Shown: positions 25,811 through 36,100 of the stretch, one piece after another | Layout of the letters: the number at the start of each line of letters is the position of its first letter | Position numbering within the stretch: position 1 is the first letter of the stretch | NCBI GenBank assembly: GCA_016795325.1 | Contig: JAEUHY010000017.1 | Location: 62,001 to 126,000, forward strand | Reading direction: 5' to 3' | DNA length: 64,000 nucleotides | Source of the DNA: Planctomycetota bacterium | GTDB lineage: Bacteria; Planctomycetota; UBA1135; GCA-002686595 | The notes under the pieces: generated by a model | What the model was told of the DNA's origin: nothing | What the model saw: only the letters and a program-made list of their open reading frames with translations | Databases searched by the model: none | Program-made: the position numbers and the translations under genes

Positions 25811-26878
25811 TCACTTCTGCTGGCTCGGCGGCGGCTGGACCGGGTGGCCGTCGAGCAGCGCTTCGACGGTCCAGTCGGTGAGCAGCGACGGATGGTCGGC
25901 GAAGCGCAGCCGGCCTTCCATGTCGATGAGCGCCACGAACGGCACGTTCGACGAACCGTAGGCGAGCGCGGTCGCCCCCGCGTCGATCATCACGCTGAAG
26001 CCGAACTGGTTGTCGGCGAGGTACTTGCCCACCACTTCGGGCGTCTGTCCGCGGGCGTTGTTCATCACTCCGACGAGCTTGAAGCCGCGCGGGCCGAAGC
26101 GGCGCTGGAGCTCGACGAGGTACGGCGTTTCCTTCGGGCAGTTCGAGCACCAGGTCGCGAAGAAGTACAGCGCCACGACCTGGCCGGCGCAGCTTTCGAG
26201 CGGCGCGGGTCCGTTGAGCCAGTGGAGCGCGCGGTACGGCGGCGCGGGCCGCTCGAGTTTCGGCGCGAGCGCGATCTGCGCCTGGACGGACTTGAGCGTG
26301 TCCTCCGGCGTGCCGAACTCCTTCATCCAGCGCTGCATGTCGACGAGCGCTTCGCGCGGACGCAGCATGTGGCGTTCGACGACCGCGCGGCGCTCGAGCG
26401 CCTTGCCGACGTAGCTGCGGTCCGCAGTGAACTTCTCGAGCACCGCGCTGTACTCCCGGTGCGCGGCCGCGAGGTCGCCCTGAAACAGGTGCACGGAGCC
26501 CTTCATGTACTGCGCACGCGAACCGAGCGGGTGCTGAGCGTGCTCCTTGGTGACGCTGTCGAAACGCGCCAGGCTCAACTCGAACGAGGCGCGCGCGCCG
26601 TCGGTCACGGCGTGGTTCACGCGTTTGGCGTTGCCGTCGGAGAACCAGCAGATCCCTGAGCGCACCTGAGCTTCGAGCGCGCGCGGCGAGTTCGGAAAGT
26701 CGACGCGAAAGCGCTCGAAAGCGGCCGCAGCAGCCGGGTAATCCGCGCGGGTCTGCAGCGCGGCGGCCGCGTCCCAGGCGGCGACTTCCGCACTCTGCTG
26801 CGCCGGGGCGGGCGCGGGAGTCGTCGGCACGGGGGTCTGCGGAAGGAGCGCGAGCGCAGTGAGCAGCAAGAACTTCAT
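25811..26878 (-). CDS. Exported TlpA-like thioredoxin-fold protein with TPR-like N-terminus
   Basis: A protein of 355 residues from ATG 26878. A signal peptide (MKFLLLTALALLPQTP) and a Pro/Ala linker lead to helical TPR-like repeats at about 30-200 (DYPAAAAAFERFRVDFP and similar). The C-terminal domain (about 225-345) has a redox site WCSNC (Cys244, Cys247) in the FFATWCSNCPKE context, PEVVGKYLADNQFGFSVMID and the cis-Pro segment VPFVALID. This is the TlpA/ResA/AhpC-TSA type of thiol-disulfide oxidoreductase found in the periplasm. It probably reduces or shuffles disulfides in exported proteins. A start 45 bases upstream is possible but lies outside the signal peptide. Confidence 0.8.
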   Translation of the reverse strand: MKFLLLTALALLPQTPVPTTPAPAPAQQSAEVAAWDAAAALQTRADYPAAAAAFERFRVDFPNSPRALEAQVRSGICWFSDGNAKRVNHAVTDGARASFELSLARFDSVTKEHAQHPLGSRAQYMKGSVHLFQGDLAAAHREYSAVLEKFTADRSYVGKALERRAVVERHMLRPREALVDMQRWMKEFGTPEDTLKSVQAQIALAPKLERPAPPYRALHWLNGPAPLESCAGQVVALYFFATWCSNCPKETPYLVELQRRFGPRGFKLVGVMNNARGQTPEVVGKYLADNQFGFSVMIDAGATALAYGSSNVPFVALIDMEGRLRFADHPSLLTDWTVEALLDGHPVQPPPSQQK

Positions 26879-26988
26879 GGAGACCTTGGGTCCTCGGGCA
26901 AAAGCTGGGTGACGCGTGTTCAAAGTCTAGTGATTGGGCCGCGGGCCGCCTCGACATTCCCTCGCGCAGGCCTATACGCTCGCCCGCC

Positions 26989-27918
26989 ATGCTCAGCGAA
27001 GCACTACCGGCCGGTGAAGCTGCGCGCACGCGCCACGGCCGCGTCGCCCGCGAGTACGCCCTCGTACTCGAAGCCGTCGGAGTTCCGTGCGAAATCGTGC
27101 AGATCGGCGGCGAGCACGTGATCGCCACCTCCGCGGCGGATGTGGGCCGCGCGCAACGTGAACTCGCCGAGTACGACGACGAGAACCGCGGCTGGCGGCG
27201 CACGGAGGAATTGCCGCTCGCGCTGGAAAACGGCTGGATCGCCTCGCTGGTGTGGATCTTCGGGCTGCTCGCGCTGCACGCGTCGACGCTCGCGCGCGGC
27301 GCCGCATCGGCTTTCGCCAAGGGCCGCGGAGACTCGGTGCGCATCTGGGAGGGCGAGCCGTGGCGCGCGTGGACGGCGCTGGGCCTGCACGCCGACGCAG
27401 GACATCTGCTCGGCAACGCGTTCCTCGGCGCGCTGCTCGTCGCGCTCGTCGCCGAACTGCTCGGCGTCGGCGTCGGCCTGTTCGCGGTGTTCGGCGCGGG
27501 AGCGCTGGCCAACTTGCTCAACGCCGCCGCGCAGGGCGAGCCGATGCGCTTCGTCGGCGCATCGACGGCCGTGTTCGCCGCGCTGGGCATCCTCGGCGGC
27601 CATCGCTGGCAGCGCCGCAAGAGCGTGCGACGCGGCGCGAACGGCGCCTGGATTCCGCTGCTCGCCAGCGCCTTCTTGCTCGGCTTCCTCGGCTCGGGCG
27701 GCAACGAACTCTCGCACGAGTTCTCAGGCGCGCGGCCGCAGCGCATCGACGTCGTCGGTCACGCGCTCGGCTTCGTCGTCGGGCTCGGCGTGGGCGCGCT
27801 GTTCGCACGCGCGATGGGCGTGCGCCGCGCGGCGCCGAAGGTGCAAGCCTGGAGCGGCTTCGCGCTCGCGCTCGCCTGGTGCGCGGCCTGGGCCTTGGCG
27901 CTCAACTTCGGATCGTGA
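26989..27918 (+). CDS. Rhomboid-family intramembrane serine protease
   Basis: A protein of 309 residues. A cytoplasmic N-terminal domain of about 80 residues is followed by six or seven hydrophobic helices. The rhomboid signature is complete: HLLGN (His139, Asn143) in the second helix, nucleophile Ser192 in FVGASTAVFAALG (GxSx), and catalytic His258 in VVGHALGF. It should cleave single-span membrane proteins within or near the bilayer. The substrate is unknown; single-span kinases and the putative anti-sigma protein in this window are conceivable but unproven. The TGA stop overlaps the GTG start of the next gene (GTGA). Confidence 0.85.
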   Translation: MLSEALPAGEAARTRHGRVAREYALVLEAVGVPCEIVQIGGEHVIATSAADVGRAQRELAEYDDENRGWRRTEELPLALENGWIASLVWIFGLLALHASTLARGAASAFAKGRGDSVRIWEGEPWRAWTALGLHADAGHLLGNAFLGALLVALVAELLGVGVGLFAVFGAGALANLLNAAAQGEPMRFVGASTAVFAALGILGGHRWQRRKSVRRGANGAWIPLLASAFLLGFLGSGGNELSHEFSGARPQRIDVVGHALGFVVGLGVGALFARAMGVRRAAPKVQAWSGFALALAWCAAWALALNFGS

Positions 27919-28571
27919 ACCTCGACGCCGCCGAACTCGCGGCGCGCATCGCCGAAGGCGAAGGGCGCTCGCTCGAATTCAAACGCGGCCTGCCGCGGCC
28001 CGAGAAACTCGCGCGCACGCTGGCGGCCTTTGCGAACACGCGCGGCGGACTGCTGCTGATCGGGATCGGCGACCGCGGCGAAGTGTTCGGCGCCCCGCGC
28101 CCACGCGCCACGCTCGCGAGCGTGCGCGAGATCGCCGAGCACGGCGTCGAGCCGCCGCTGAAGGTCGAACTCGCGCTGGTGGAACTCGAAGGCAAGTCGA
28201 TCGTGTGCTGCTCGACGCCGCTGTCGCCGCTGCGCCCGCACGCCGCGATCGGCGTCGACGGCGAGCGCGAGGTGGTGACGCGCTCGGGTTCGTCGAACCG
28301 TGCGGCCGACGGCCCGACGCGGCGTGCGATCGTTGAGCAGCGCACGAACAAGCGCAGCCTCGATGCACTGGAGAAACGCGTGCTCGAGTGGGTCGACGAG
28401 CGCACACGGCACGGCGCGGCGACGACCAGCGACGCGACCGTGGGCGCGTTCTGCGCCGCGGCCAACATCGGCAAGCAGCGCGCGCGCCGCGCCTTCGTCG
28501 AGCTCGAACGCGCCGGCCTGCTCGTCGGCCACGGATTCGGCGCGCGGCGCGCCTTCAGTCGGCCGGGTTAG
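27915..28571 (+). CDS. AlbA/Schlafen-type (AlbA_2) putative nucleic-acid-binding regulator
   Basis: A protein of 218 residues from GTG 27915, overlapping the rhomboid stop by four bases. The N-terminal 120 residues carry the AlbA_2 pattern EGRSLEFKRGLPR, then LAAFANTRGGLLLIGIGDRGEVFG. The C-terminal 80 residues look like a winged helix (LEKRVLEWVDERT, AANIGKQRARRAFVELERAGLLVG). AlbA_2 proteins are usually transcriptional regulators or nucleic-acid binders. The overlap with rhomboid points to joint expression. No membrane helix. Confidence 0.75.
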   Translation: MNLDAAELAARIAEGEGRSLEFKRGLPRPEKLARTLAAFANTRGGLLLIGIGDRGEVFGAPRPRATLASVREIAEHGVEPPLKVELALVELEGKSIVCCSTPLSPLRPHAAIGVDGEREVVTRSGSSNRAADGPTRRAIVEQRTNKRSLDALEKRVLEWVDERTRHGAATTSDATVGAFCAAANIGKQRARRAFVELERAGLLVGHGFGARRAFSRPG

Positions 28572-28650
28572 CGCCGGGCGAGAAGCGCCGCCGCGGGTTA
28601 CGCTCGTCGAGCGTCTCGTCGGCATCCCAGCTAGCTCGCGCCAGCCCTCC

Positions 28651-31209
28651 ATGACCACGCCCCACTCCGTCGCGCGCCTGATCCCGCTGTTTGTCCTCGC
28701 ACCGCTCGCCGCGGCGCAATTCCAGGTCGACACGCGCGCTGCGGGCGACGTGCTGCGCTGGGAGTCGGGTGCGCAGGTGCGCGCCACCTCGGCGCGCATC
28801 CGCGAGCTGCGCACCGGCCGCGTCGGCGCCGCCGCGTTCGCCGCATGGGAAGAGCACGCGGACGGCGAACCGCCGCGTGCGTACTTCGCGCTGAGTCTCG
28901 ACGGACAACGTGTGCACGCGCTGAAGGAGACCAGCTACGAACTCGGCCTGCGCCGACTCGCGTTCGACCCCGCAGGCGGCGAACCACGCTTTGCCGACTC
29001 GCCGCTCGCAGCCGGAGAGGGCGGCGTCTACCTCGTGCAGTACTTCACGCAGCCGCTGCTCGAGTACAGCGCGCAACTCGAGGCGTTGGATGCGGAGGTG
29101 TTCGACTTCATCGAGAACCACGCGCACTTGGTGCGCATGGACCAAGCCACGCGCGAGCGAGTTGCGGCGCTGCCGTTCGTGCGCGCCGTGGTCAGCTACC
29201 AACCGGAGTTCCGCGTGGATCCCGAACTGCTCGCGCTGCTGCGCGCGGGCGGCGTCGACGGCGCGCAGCGCTACAACGTGCAGGTGTTCCTGCGCGGCCT
29301 GGGCGAGCAACTCATCGTCGCCGAACGCATCGAAGCGCTCGGCGGCAGCGTCGACTTGCTCGTGCCCGAGGGCCTGCGCTTCGAGGCCACGCTCACGCCG
29401 CAGGCGCTGGCCGAGATCGCCGGACTCCCGCAGGTGCGCTTCATCGACGCCTGGGGCGCGCCGGAGGAGGACCTGAACCTGGTGCGCGAATTCGGCGGCG
29501 CGAACTACGTCGAGAGCGTCGCCGGACTCACGGGCCAGGGCGTGCGCGTCGAAGTGCTCGACAGCGGTTGCGATCTGACGCACCCCAACTTCAACGGCGC
29601 GCTGCCCCACGGAAACGTGCCGATCGGCACGCACGGAACCGCGACGGCGGGCATCGTCGCCGGCAGCGGACTGGCGAACGCGAGCGCCCGCGGTCTGCTG
29701 CCCTCGGCGCAGCTGTACGCCGGTTACTACGGCGCGCTCGTCGGCGGCAACCGCTACGCGCACACGGCCGAGCTCGTGAACCCCGCGCTGCCCTACCAGA
29801 CCGTGCTGCAGTCGAATTCGTGGGGCTCGAGCCTCACGACGAGCTACACCACGATCTCGGCCGAGCTGGACGACATCGCGCTCGAGTACGGCCTGCTGAT
29901 CCTGCAGTCGCAGTCGAACGCGGGCACGCAGAGCTCGCGCCCGCAGGCTTGGTCGAAGAACGTGGTCTCGATCGGCGGGATTCGGCACCAGAACACTGCG
30001 ACGTACGCCGACGACTCGTGGAACGGCGGCGCGAGCATCGGTCCTGCGGCGGACGGCCGCATGAAGCCGGACCTCGCGTACTTCTACGACTCCGTGCAGT
30101 GCAACGACGTGCAAGGCACGGGCGGGTACTCGAGCGGCGACTACACCAGCTCCTTCGGCGGCACGAGCGCGGCGACGCCGATCTCCGCCGGGCACTTCGG
30201 GCTGTTCTTCCAGATGTGGAGCCTGGGCCTGTTCGGCAATCCCGCGGGCAACGGCACGGTGTTCGAGAACCGGCCGAGTTTCGCGCTCGCGAAGGCGGCG
30301 ATGATCAACACCGCGATCTCGTGGAACTTCGCGAACCCCAGCGACGACCTCTCGCGCGCCAAGCAAGGCTTCGGGCATCCGAGCGTGCGCTCGCTGTACG
30401 ACCGCCGCGCGAAGACGTTCTACGTCGACCAGAGCGACACGGTCGCGAACCTCGGCGTGAGGAGCTACGTCGTCAACGTGCCGGCGGGCGAGCCGGACCT
30501 GCGCGTGACGCTCGTGTACCGCGACAACCAGGGCGCGGTGAGCGCCTCGCAGCACCGCAAGAACGACCTGACGCTCGTAGTTCGCGCGCCCAGCGGCGCG
30601 ACGTACCTGGGCAACAACGGCCTCGACTCCGGTCTGTGGTCGACGACGGGCGGCGCGCGCAACAACCGCGACACCGTCGAGAACGTGTTCGTCGCCAACC
30701 CGGCGCTGGGCGCCTGGACGGTCGAAGTGCACGGCGACAACGTGAACACCGACCCGCTGAGCGGCGCGCCTTCGAACACGTCGGACTTCGCGCTGTGGGT
30801 CACGGGCGTCACGGCGGCGCCGGTGTGCCCGCCGCCGCTCGCCTACTGCACGGCGAAGATCAACTCGTCCTTCGCGGTGCCTCGCATCGGGTCGAGCGGC
30901 TCGCCCAACGAAAGCACCGACAACTTCGTCGTGACGCTGTCCGACTCGCTCCCGAGCAAGAGCGCGCTGCTGTTCTATGGCACGCAGCCGAACTCCGCGC
31001 CGTTCCACGGCGGCCTGCTGTGCGCGCTGCCTCCGACCGTGCGCCTTCCGATCGTGACCACGGACGCGAGCGGCGCGGCGCAACTTGCAATCCCGATCAC
31101 GCCCGCGATGACGGGCGCCACACGCTACTACCAGTGGTGGTACCGCGATCCGCTCGACGCCTTCGGCGACGGGCTCTCGAACGGACTCGCCGTCGAGTTC
31201 TGCCCCTGA
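28651..31209 (+). CDS. Secreted subtilisin-like (S8) protease with type B C-terminal domain
   Basis: A protein of 852 residues. The signal peptide (MTTPHSVARLIPLFVLAPLAAAQ) is followed by a prodomain-like region to about 285. The S8 catalytic triad is seen as Asp304 (VEVLDSGCDLTHPNF), His328 (GTHGTATAGIVAG) and Ser506 (GGTSAATPISAGH), with the oxyanion Asn region LQSQSNAGTQSS. Residues about 610-725 are a beta-rich P-domain-like region (LRVTLVYRDNQG, VENVFVANPALGAWTVEVHG). Residues 732-852 are a C-terminal domain that starts YCTAK, has SALLFYGTQP in the middle, and ends WWYRDPLD and GLAVEFCP. The same domain type ends the metallophosphoesterase at 43252-45279. Likely exported and possibly surface-attached. 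Confidence 0.88.
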   Translation: MTTPHSVARLIPLFVLAPLAAAQFQVDTRAAGDVLRWESGAQVRATSARIRELRTGRVGAAAFAAWEEHADGEPPRAYFALSLDGQRVHALKETSYELGLRRLAFDPAGGEPRFADSPLAAGEGGVYLVQYFTQPLLEYSAQLEALDAEVFDFIENHAHLVRMDQATRERVAALPFVRAVVSYQPEFRVDPELLALLRAGGVDGAQRYNVQVFLRGLGEQLIVAERIEALGGSVDLLVPEGLRFEATLTPQALAEIAGLPQVRFIDAWGAPEEDLNLVREFGGANYVESVAGLTGQGVRVEVLDSGCDLTHPNFNGALPHGNVPIGTHGTATAGIVAGSGLANASARGLLPSAQLYAGYYGALVGGNRYAHTAELVNPALPYQTVLQSNSWGSSLTTSYTTISAELDDIALEYGLLILQSQSNAGTQSSRPQAWSKNVVSIGGIRHQNTATYADDSWNGGASIGPAADGRMKPDLAYFYDSVQCNDVQGTGGYSSGDYTSSFGGTSAATPISAGHFGLFFQMWSLGLFGNPAGNGTVFENRPSFALAKAAMINTAISWNFANPSDDLSRAKQGFGHPSVRSLYDRRAKTFYVDQSDTVANLGVRSYVVNVPAGEPDLRVTLVYRDNQGAVSASQHRKNDLTLVVRAPSGATYLGNNGLDSGLWSTTGGARNNRDTVENVFVANPALGAWTVEVHGDNVNTDPLSGAPSNTSDFALWVTGVTAAPVCPPPLAYCTAKINSSFAVPRIGSSGSPNESTDNFVVTLSDSLPSKSALLFYGTQPNSAPFHGGLLCALPPTVRLPIVTTDASGAAQLAIPITPAMTGATRYYQWWYRDPLDAFGDGLSNGLAVEFCP

Positions 31210-31244
31210 GCGTTCAGCGCCCAAGAACAGACCCGAAACCAAGC

Positions 31245-31271
31245 CCGTAGCGCGCACTCGGCGCGCTACGG
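31245..31271. terminator. Bidirectional hairpin between convergent genes
   Basis: A perfect 11-bp stem (31245-31255 with 31261-31271) with loop ACTCG lies between the stops of the subtilisin gene (plus) and the ECF sigma gene (minus). There is no T-run on either side. The position suggests termination from both directions. Confidence 0.55.
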
Positions 31272-31292
31272 CGCCTCGCTACGCCGCGCCCA

Positions 31293-31931
31293 CTACTGCA
31301 CAGCGGCGAACATCTCGCGCGGCAGCTTCTGCTCGGCGACGCGCGCCATCAGACGCTGCCAGCGTTTGGCCACGGCTTCGCGGCCGATCTGCAAACGCTC
31401 GGCAACCTCGGCCTGCGACAGCCCTTCGAGGCCCAGGTGCACCAGCAGCATGCGGTCCTCTTGCTCGAGCGACTGCACCCAGCGTGCGAAGAGTTGGAGC
31501 GACTCTTCGCGAGCCACGCGGCGCGTGATCGCGGTCGCGCTGTCGGGCACGTCGACGAGCTCGACCGCGCGGCTGTGCCCGTTGTCGCGCGAGCGCGCCT
31601 TGAAGGCCGGGCTCTCGAGCTTGCGGAAGGCTTCCAGCAGCACGTTCTTCGCGACGCGGAAGACCCAGTAGCGGAAGGTGACGACCTGCGGATCGAAGGA
31701 GCCGAAGATCTTCCACGCGCGGCACCACACTTCCTGCACCACGTCGCCGGGGTCGATCCACTGGCGCAGGTCGGGGCGGATGCGGATCTCGGCCCAGGTG
31801 TACAGCGAAGGCGCGATGCGCTCGTAGAGCTCGCCGAAACGCGCCGAGTCACCCGCGTGCGCGCGTGCGGCGAGTTCCTGCGTTTCGAGGCGCTCGTCGT
31901 GCGCGTCGGGATCGGGCCGGGCCACTTCCAT
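31293..31931 (-). CDS. ECF-type RNA polymerase sigma factor linked to radical SAM and WD40-kinase genes
   Basis: A protein of 212 residues from ATG 31931 (MEVARPDPDA). Region 2 is GELYERIAPSLYTWAEIRI, then DPGDVVQEVWCRAWKIFGSF and a FRYWVFRVAKNVL helix. Region 4 is LEQEDRMLLVHLGLEGL and an HTH (SQAEVAERLQIGREAVAKRW). It is typical of planctomycete ECF factors paired with protein kinases. The radical SAM gene lies 110 bases upstream on the same strand, and the kinase gene is divergent beyond it. Confidence 0.88.
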   Translation of the reverse strand: MEVARPDPDAHDERLETQELAARAHAGDSARFGELYERIAPSLYTWAEIRIRPDLRQWIDPGDVVQEVWCRAWKIFGSFDPQVVTFRYWVFRVAKNVLLEAFRKLESPAFKARSRDNGHSRAVELVDVPDSATAITRRVAREESLQLFARWVQSLEQEDRMLLVHLGLEGLSQAEVAERLQIGREAVAKRWQRLMARVAEQKLPREMFAAVQ

Positions 31932-32041
31932 CGCGGTCGATCGTACCAAAGGCCTCAAAAGCGCCCGACGAAACGCGCCACGGCGCGTCCGCGGGTCCCA
32001 ACCTGCGACGGCGCGCGGCCGGCGTGTGCAAGAAGGCGCCG

Positions 32042-32998
32042 TCAGCTCGCGCTCGACGGCGCGAGCTCGGCGGCCACTTCGGCCGGCGAGCGGTGATCGA
32101 CCTTGCTCGAGTGCATGAAACCCGACCAGCCTTTGGCGAGGCAGCTCCCGCAGTGCGAGTTGGGCGCGCGCTTGAAGCTCTCGAGCACGCGCCGCGGCAA
32201 GGCGAGGAAGTCGATGCCCGTCTTGTGCGAGTCCATCAGCGCGCAGCAATGCAGCAGTCGGCCGTCCGAGTGGATGATCAGGTTCTCGGCCTGCGGACAC
32301 GAGCCCTCGCCCACGTGCGCCGCGACGGCGCGCTCGACGTACTCGAGGAACACGCTGTTCTCGATGAAGCGCCGCTTGGACTGGGGCAACGTCCCGCGCT
32401 CGAAGTCCTCGTGCGCCTCGATGCCGCCGAGGTGACCGAAGTACGGCTTGAACTCGAAGCCCAGCTGCTCGGCCAGCTCACGCGCCGCGTCGAACTGCTG
32501 TTCGTTGTGCCGGTAGCGATGCCAGCGCAATCCGATCTTCAAGCGGCTCGCGCTCTCGCGCCGCGCCTTGGCGAGCGCGTGCATGTTGCCTTCGACGCGC
32601 TCCCAGTCGCCGTTGCGGTGACCGATGTTGTAGACCTCGGCGGTGACGCCGCTGATCGAGATGTCGAGGTAGTCGAGCGCGCTCTCCACGAGCGCCGCCG
32701 CGTCGATGCGCGCGGACAAGCTCGAGGTGAGGTAGAGCGAGCCGATGCCCACCTGCTTGAAGATCGCGAGCAGTTCGACGATCTGCGGATGCACCAACGG
32801 CTCGCCCCAGTTGCCGAAGGCCGCGTAACCGACGCCGAATTCGTGGCGCAGGCGCGAGGCGACGGCCCCGGCCACGGCGAGCGACATCAGGCGCGCCTTG
32901 GGCTGCTCGATGTCGCGCCGCGACACCGGACACGCCTCGCAGTTGACCGGGCAGGTGGAGACGGGCTCGATCGTGGCGACAAACGTGCTGCGGGACAT
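32042..32998 (-). CDS. Radical SAM enzyme with SPASM-like C-terminal Cys cluster
   Basis: A protein of 318 residues from ATG 32998, with a GAGGAG Shine-Dalgarno sequence 6 bases upstream. The radical SAM cluster motif CxxxCxxC is at Cys16, Cys20 and Cys23 (STCPVNCEACPVSRRD). AAFGNWGEPLVHPQIVELL is the GGE-like strand (NWGEP) that contacts SAM. ALDYLDISISG and FKPYFGHLGGIE fit later strands of the barrel. The C-terminal part has CPQAENLIIHSDGRLLHCC and HCGSCLAKGW, a SPASM/twitch-like arrangement for extra Fe-S clusters. Such enzymes often modify peptides or cofactors; the substrate is unknown. It lies between ECF sigma and a kinase. Confidence 0.8.
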   Translation of the reverse strand: MSRSTFVATIEPVSTCPVNCEACPVSRRDIEQPKARLMSLAVAGAVASRLRHEFGVGYAAFGNWGEPLVHPQIVELLAIFKQVGIGSLYLTSSLSARIDAAALVESALDYLDISISGVTAEVYNIGHRNGDWERVEGNMHALAKARRESASRLKIGLRWHRYRHNEQQFDAARELAEQLGFEFKPYFGHLGGIEAHEDFERGTLPQSKRRFIENSVFLEYVERAVAAHVGEGSCPQAENLIIHSDGRLLHCCALMDSHKTGIDFLALPRRVLESFKRAPNSHCGSCLAKGWSGFMHSSKVDHRSPAEVAAELAPSSAS

Positions 32999-33134
32999 GG
33001 ACGACTCCTCGAGAGGGGCTGACCAGCGAACCATCGAGCCTGGGACCGCGCCGCTGGAGACGGAGGCCACGGCGCAGTCCCCGGTTCGGGAGAAGCACGC
33101 GGAGCGCGCCTCGCCGCCATCTAGACTTAAGGAC

Positions 33135-36100
33135 ATGGACTCGGTCGGAACTGGAGCGGGCGGCGACGACGCCGAGCTGTTCGACTTCCTCGACGAGTAC
33201 ACGCGCGACCTCGAGCGCGGCCGCGTGCGGCGCCTCGCCGAATACCTCGCGCGCTATCCCGGCCACGAAGAGGCGATCGCACGCGAGTTCGTGCGCCAAC
33301 AAGGCGACGGCGCGGCGCAGGGCGCTGCGACGACCACGGGCGGTTCGAGCGCGGCGATCGAGAGCGGCGCGAGTGCGAACGCGTCCGACGAACGCCGCAT
33401 CGGGCCGTACCGCCTCGTGCGCGAGCTCGGCGTCGGCGGACAGGGCGCGGTGTGGCTGTGCGAGGACACGCGCATCGCACGCGAGGTCGCGCTCAAGTTC
33501 ATGCCCTCGAGCATCGCCTTGCTCTCCGCGGACCGCCGGCGCCGCATGCAGCGCGAAGCGGAAGTCGTCTCGCGTCTGCAGCACCCTTCGATCTGTCCGG
33601 TGTACGAAGCGCAGATCGAGCACGATCCGCCGTACATCGCCATGCGTTACGTCGAGGGCGAGACGCTGGCGAGCGCCATCGGCCGCGCGCGTGCGGGCGA
33701 CCGCAGCGGGCCGCTGCCGCTGCCGCCGCGCAACGGAGTCGAGCTGCGGCGCGTGCTGCACTTCGTCGAGCGCGCTGCGCGTGCGCTGCACGCGGCGCAC
33801 GAGGCGGGCGTGATCCACCGCGACATCAAACCCGGCAACATCATGGTGACCGCCGAGGGCGAGCCGGTGCTGCTCGACTTCGGACAGGCGCGCGACGAAC
33901 ACGCCGAGCTCGACCAGCGCACGCTCAGCGGCGAAGTGTTCGGCACGCCGATGTACATGTCGCCCGAGCAGGTCGCGGGCTCCTCGAGCGGCGTCGATCG
34001 CCGCACGGACGTGTGGTCGCTCGGCGCGTCGCTCTTCGAAGCGCTGACGCTCGCGCGGCCGTTCCTCGGCGAGAGCGTGACGGCGGTGCTGCTCGCGATC
34101 CAGAAGGAGGCGCTGCCGCCGGTGCGGCGCATGAACGCCGCGCTCGAGGACGACGCGGCGATCGTGGTCGAAACCGCGCTCGAGAAGGACCTCGCGCGCC
34201 GCTACGCGACGGCGCTGGAGTTCGCCGAGGACCTGCGGCGCGTGCGCGAGTACGAACCGATCCGCGCGCGAGCCGCGGGACCTGTGCTGCGTCTGCGGCG
34301 CTGGGCGCAACGCCAACCCGCGCTCGCCGCGAGCATCGCGATCGTGATCGGCTCGCTGCTCACGGGCCTGGTGTGGACGCTGCACTTGCTCGAGCGCGAA
34401 CAGGACGCCAACCGCAAGACCAGCGCCGCGCAGGTCGAGACGCTCGAGGCGCTCGACCACGCGCTCGCGCGCCACGTCGCGGGACGCTCGCGCGAAGTGC
34501 TCGAGGACGATCCCGCGCTGGCGCTCGCGCTCGGCGTGTTCGCCGACGAGATCAAGCCCGGCCTGTACGCGACGCGCGCGGCGCTGCTTCCGGCCCTCGA
34601 AGCCTGCCGACTCGCGCGCCAACTCGACGGCGGCGTCAGCGCGCGGCTCGTGCTCGACGCGACCCTCGCGCGGGATTCGCAGCAGATCTTCGCCGGCCTC
34701 GACGACTGCAGCCTGCAGGCCTGGAACGCGCGCAACGGCGCCGACCTGTTCCACGTCATGCACCCCGACTGGCCCCTCGCCGCCGTGCGCGCGCATCCAA
34801 GCGGAACGTGGCTCGCGACGGCCGGCGAGGACGGCGCCGTGCGGCGCTTCGACGCGACCTACGGCGAGCTTCGCGACGTGTGGGCCGCTCTGGGCGAACG
34901 CGCGAGCGCGCTCGAGATCGACGCGAGCGGCGAACAACTCGCCGTGCTCGGCGTCGGCGGCGAACTCGCGCTGCTCGAGTCGACCAGCGGCGCCGTGCGC
35001 TGGCGCCTGCGGCTGGACTCCGGCGGGATCGGACGGCTGCGCTTCAGTCCGGACGGACGCTGGCTGATCGCGGCGCCCTCGAACCGCGGCGGCGCACCGA
35101 CGGGCTCGCGCCTGCTGGTGTTCGACGCGCTCGACGGCCAGCAGCTCGCACTTGTCGAGGGCTCGCGTTCCGCGCCCGACTCCGACGCTCACCCGGCGGC
35201 GCGCGCCGCAGCGCTCAGCGATTTCGACGTGAGCGCGGACAGTCAGGCGCTCGCGCTGAGCGACCAACGCGGAGTGGTGCGGATCGTGGCGCTGCCGCGC
35301 GGCCTCGAACTCGAACCCGCGCTCGAACACAGCGCACCCACCAGCGCGGTGCGCTTCGCACGCGACGGGCGCTGCCTGATCGTGGGGCTCGACGAAGGCG
35401 AACGCGCGCGCCTCGTGCTGTGGAACTTGGAAGCGCGCACGTCGCGCGAACTCGCGACGCAGCACGGCGCGCGCATCGTGTCGCTCGACGTCAGCGAAGA
35501 CGGCGCGCGCTTCGTCTCGACCTCGCGCGACACGCGCATCCAGACCTGGACGATCGCGGGCGAGCCGCTGGAGAGCTTCAACGCCTGGCTGCAGCCGGTG
35601 GAGACACGTTGGACGCCCGACGGCGAGCGGCTGGTCACGCTCGGCGCCGCGCACTACCTGCAGGTGTGGTGGGGCGAGAGTCCTCCGGACGTGTACCGCT
35701 TGGCGGGCCACGAAGCGGCGGTGACGAGCGTCCGTTTCGATCGCACCGGGCGCTTCGCCGCGAGTCTGGGCGAGGAGGGCGCGGCGCGGCTGTGGTCGAC
35801 GCCGAGGACGACCGAGCGGCGCGGCGCGGCGGCGCCGGGAGTGCTGCTCTCGACGCTCCGCGAGCCCCAGACGCGCATCACGCACGCCGAGTTCACGCCC
35901 GGGAACACGCTCGTCACGCTGGCGGAGAACGGCGCGGTCAGCTGGTGGCTGACGATCCGCGACGGACACGCTCCCGAGTTCGAGCCGGAGTTCGAAGCCC
36001 AGGCGCGCCCGGTTGCGAGCGAACGCGTCGACGGACGACCGGTCGCGCTGGCGGCGGCGGGCGCACGCGAGCGGGGCGAGGTGAGCGTGACCGCCGTGCT

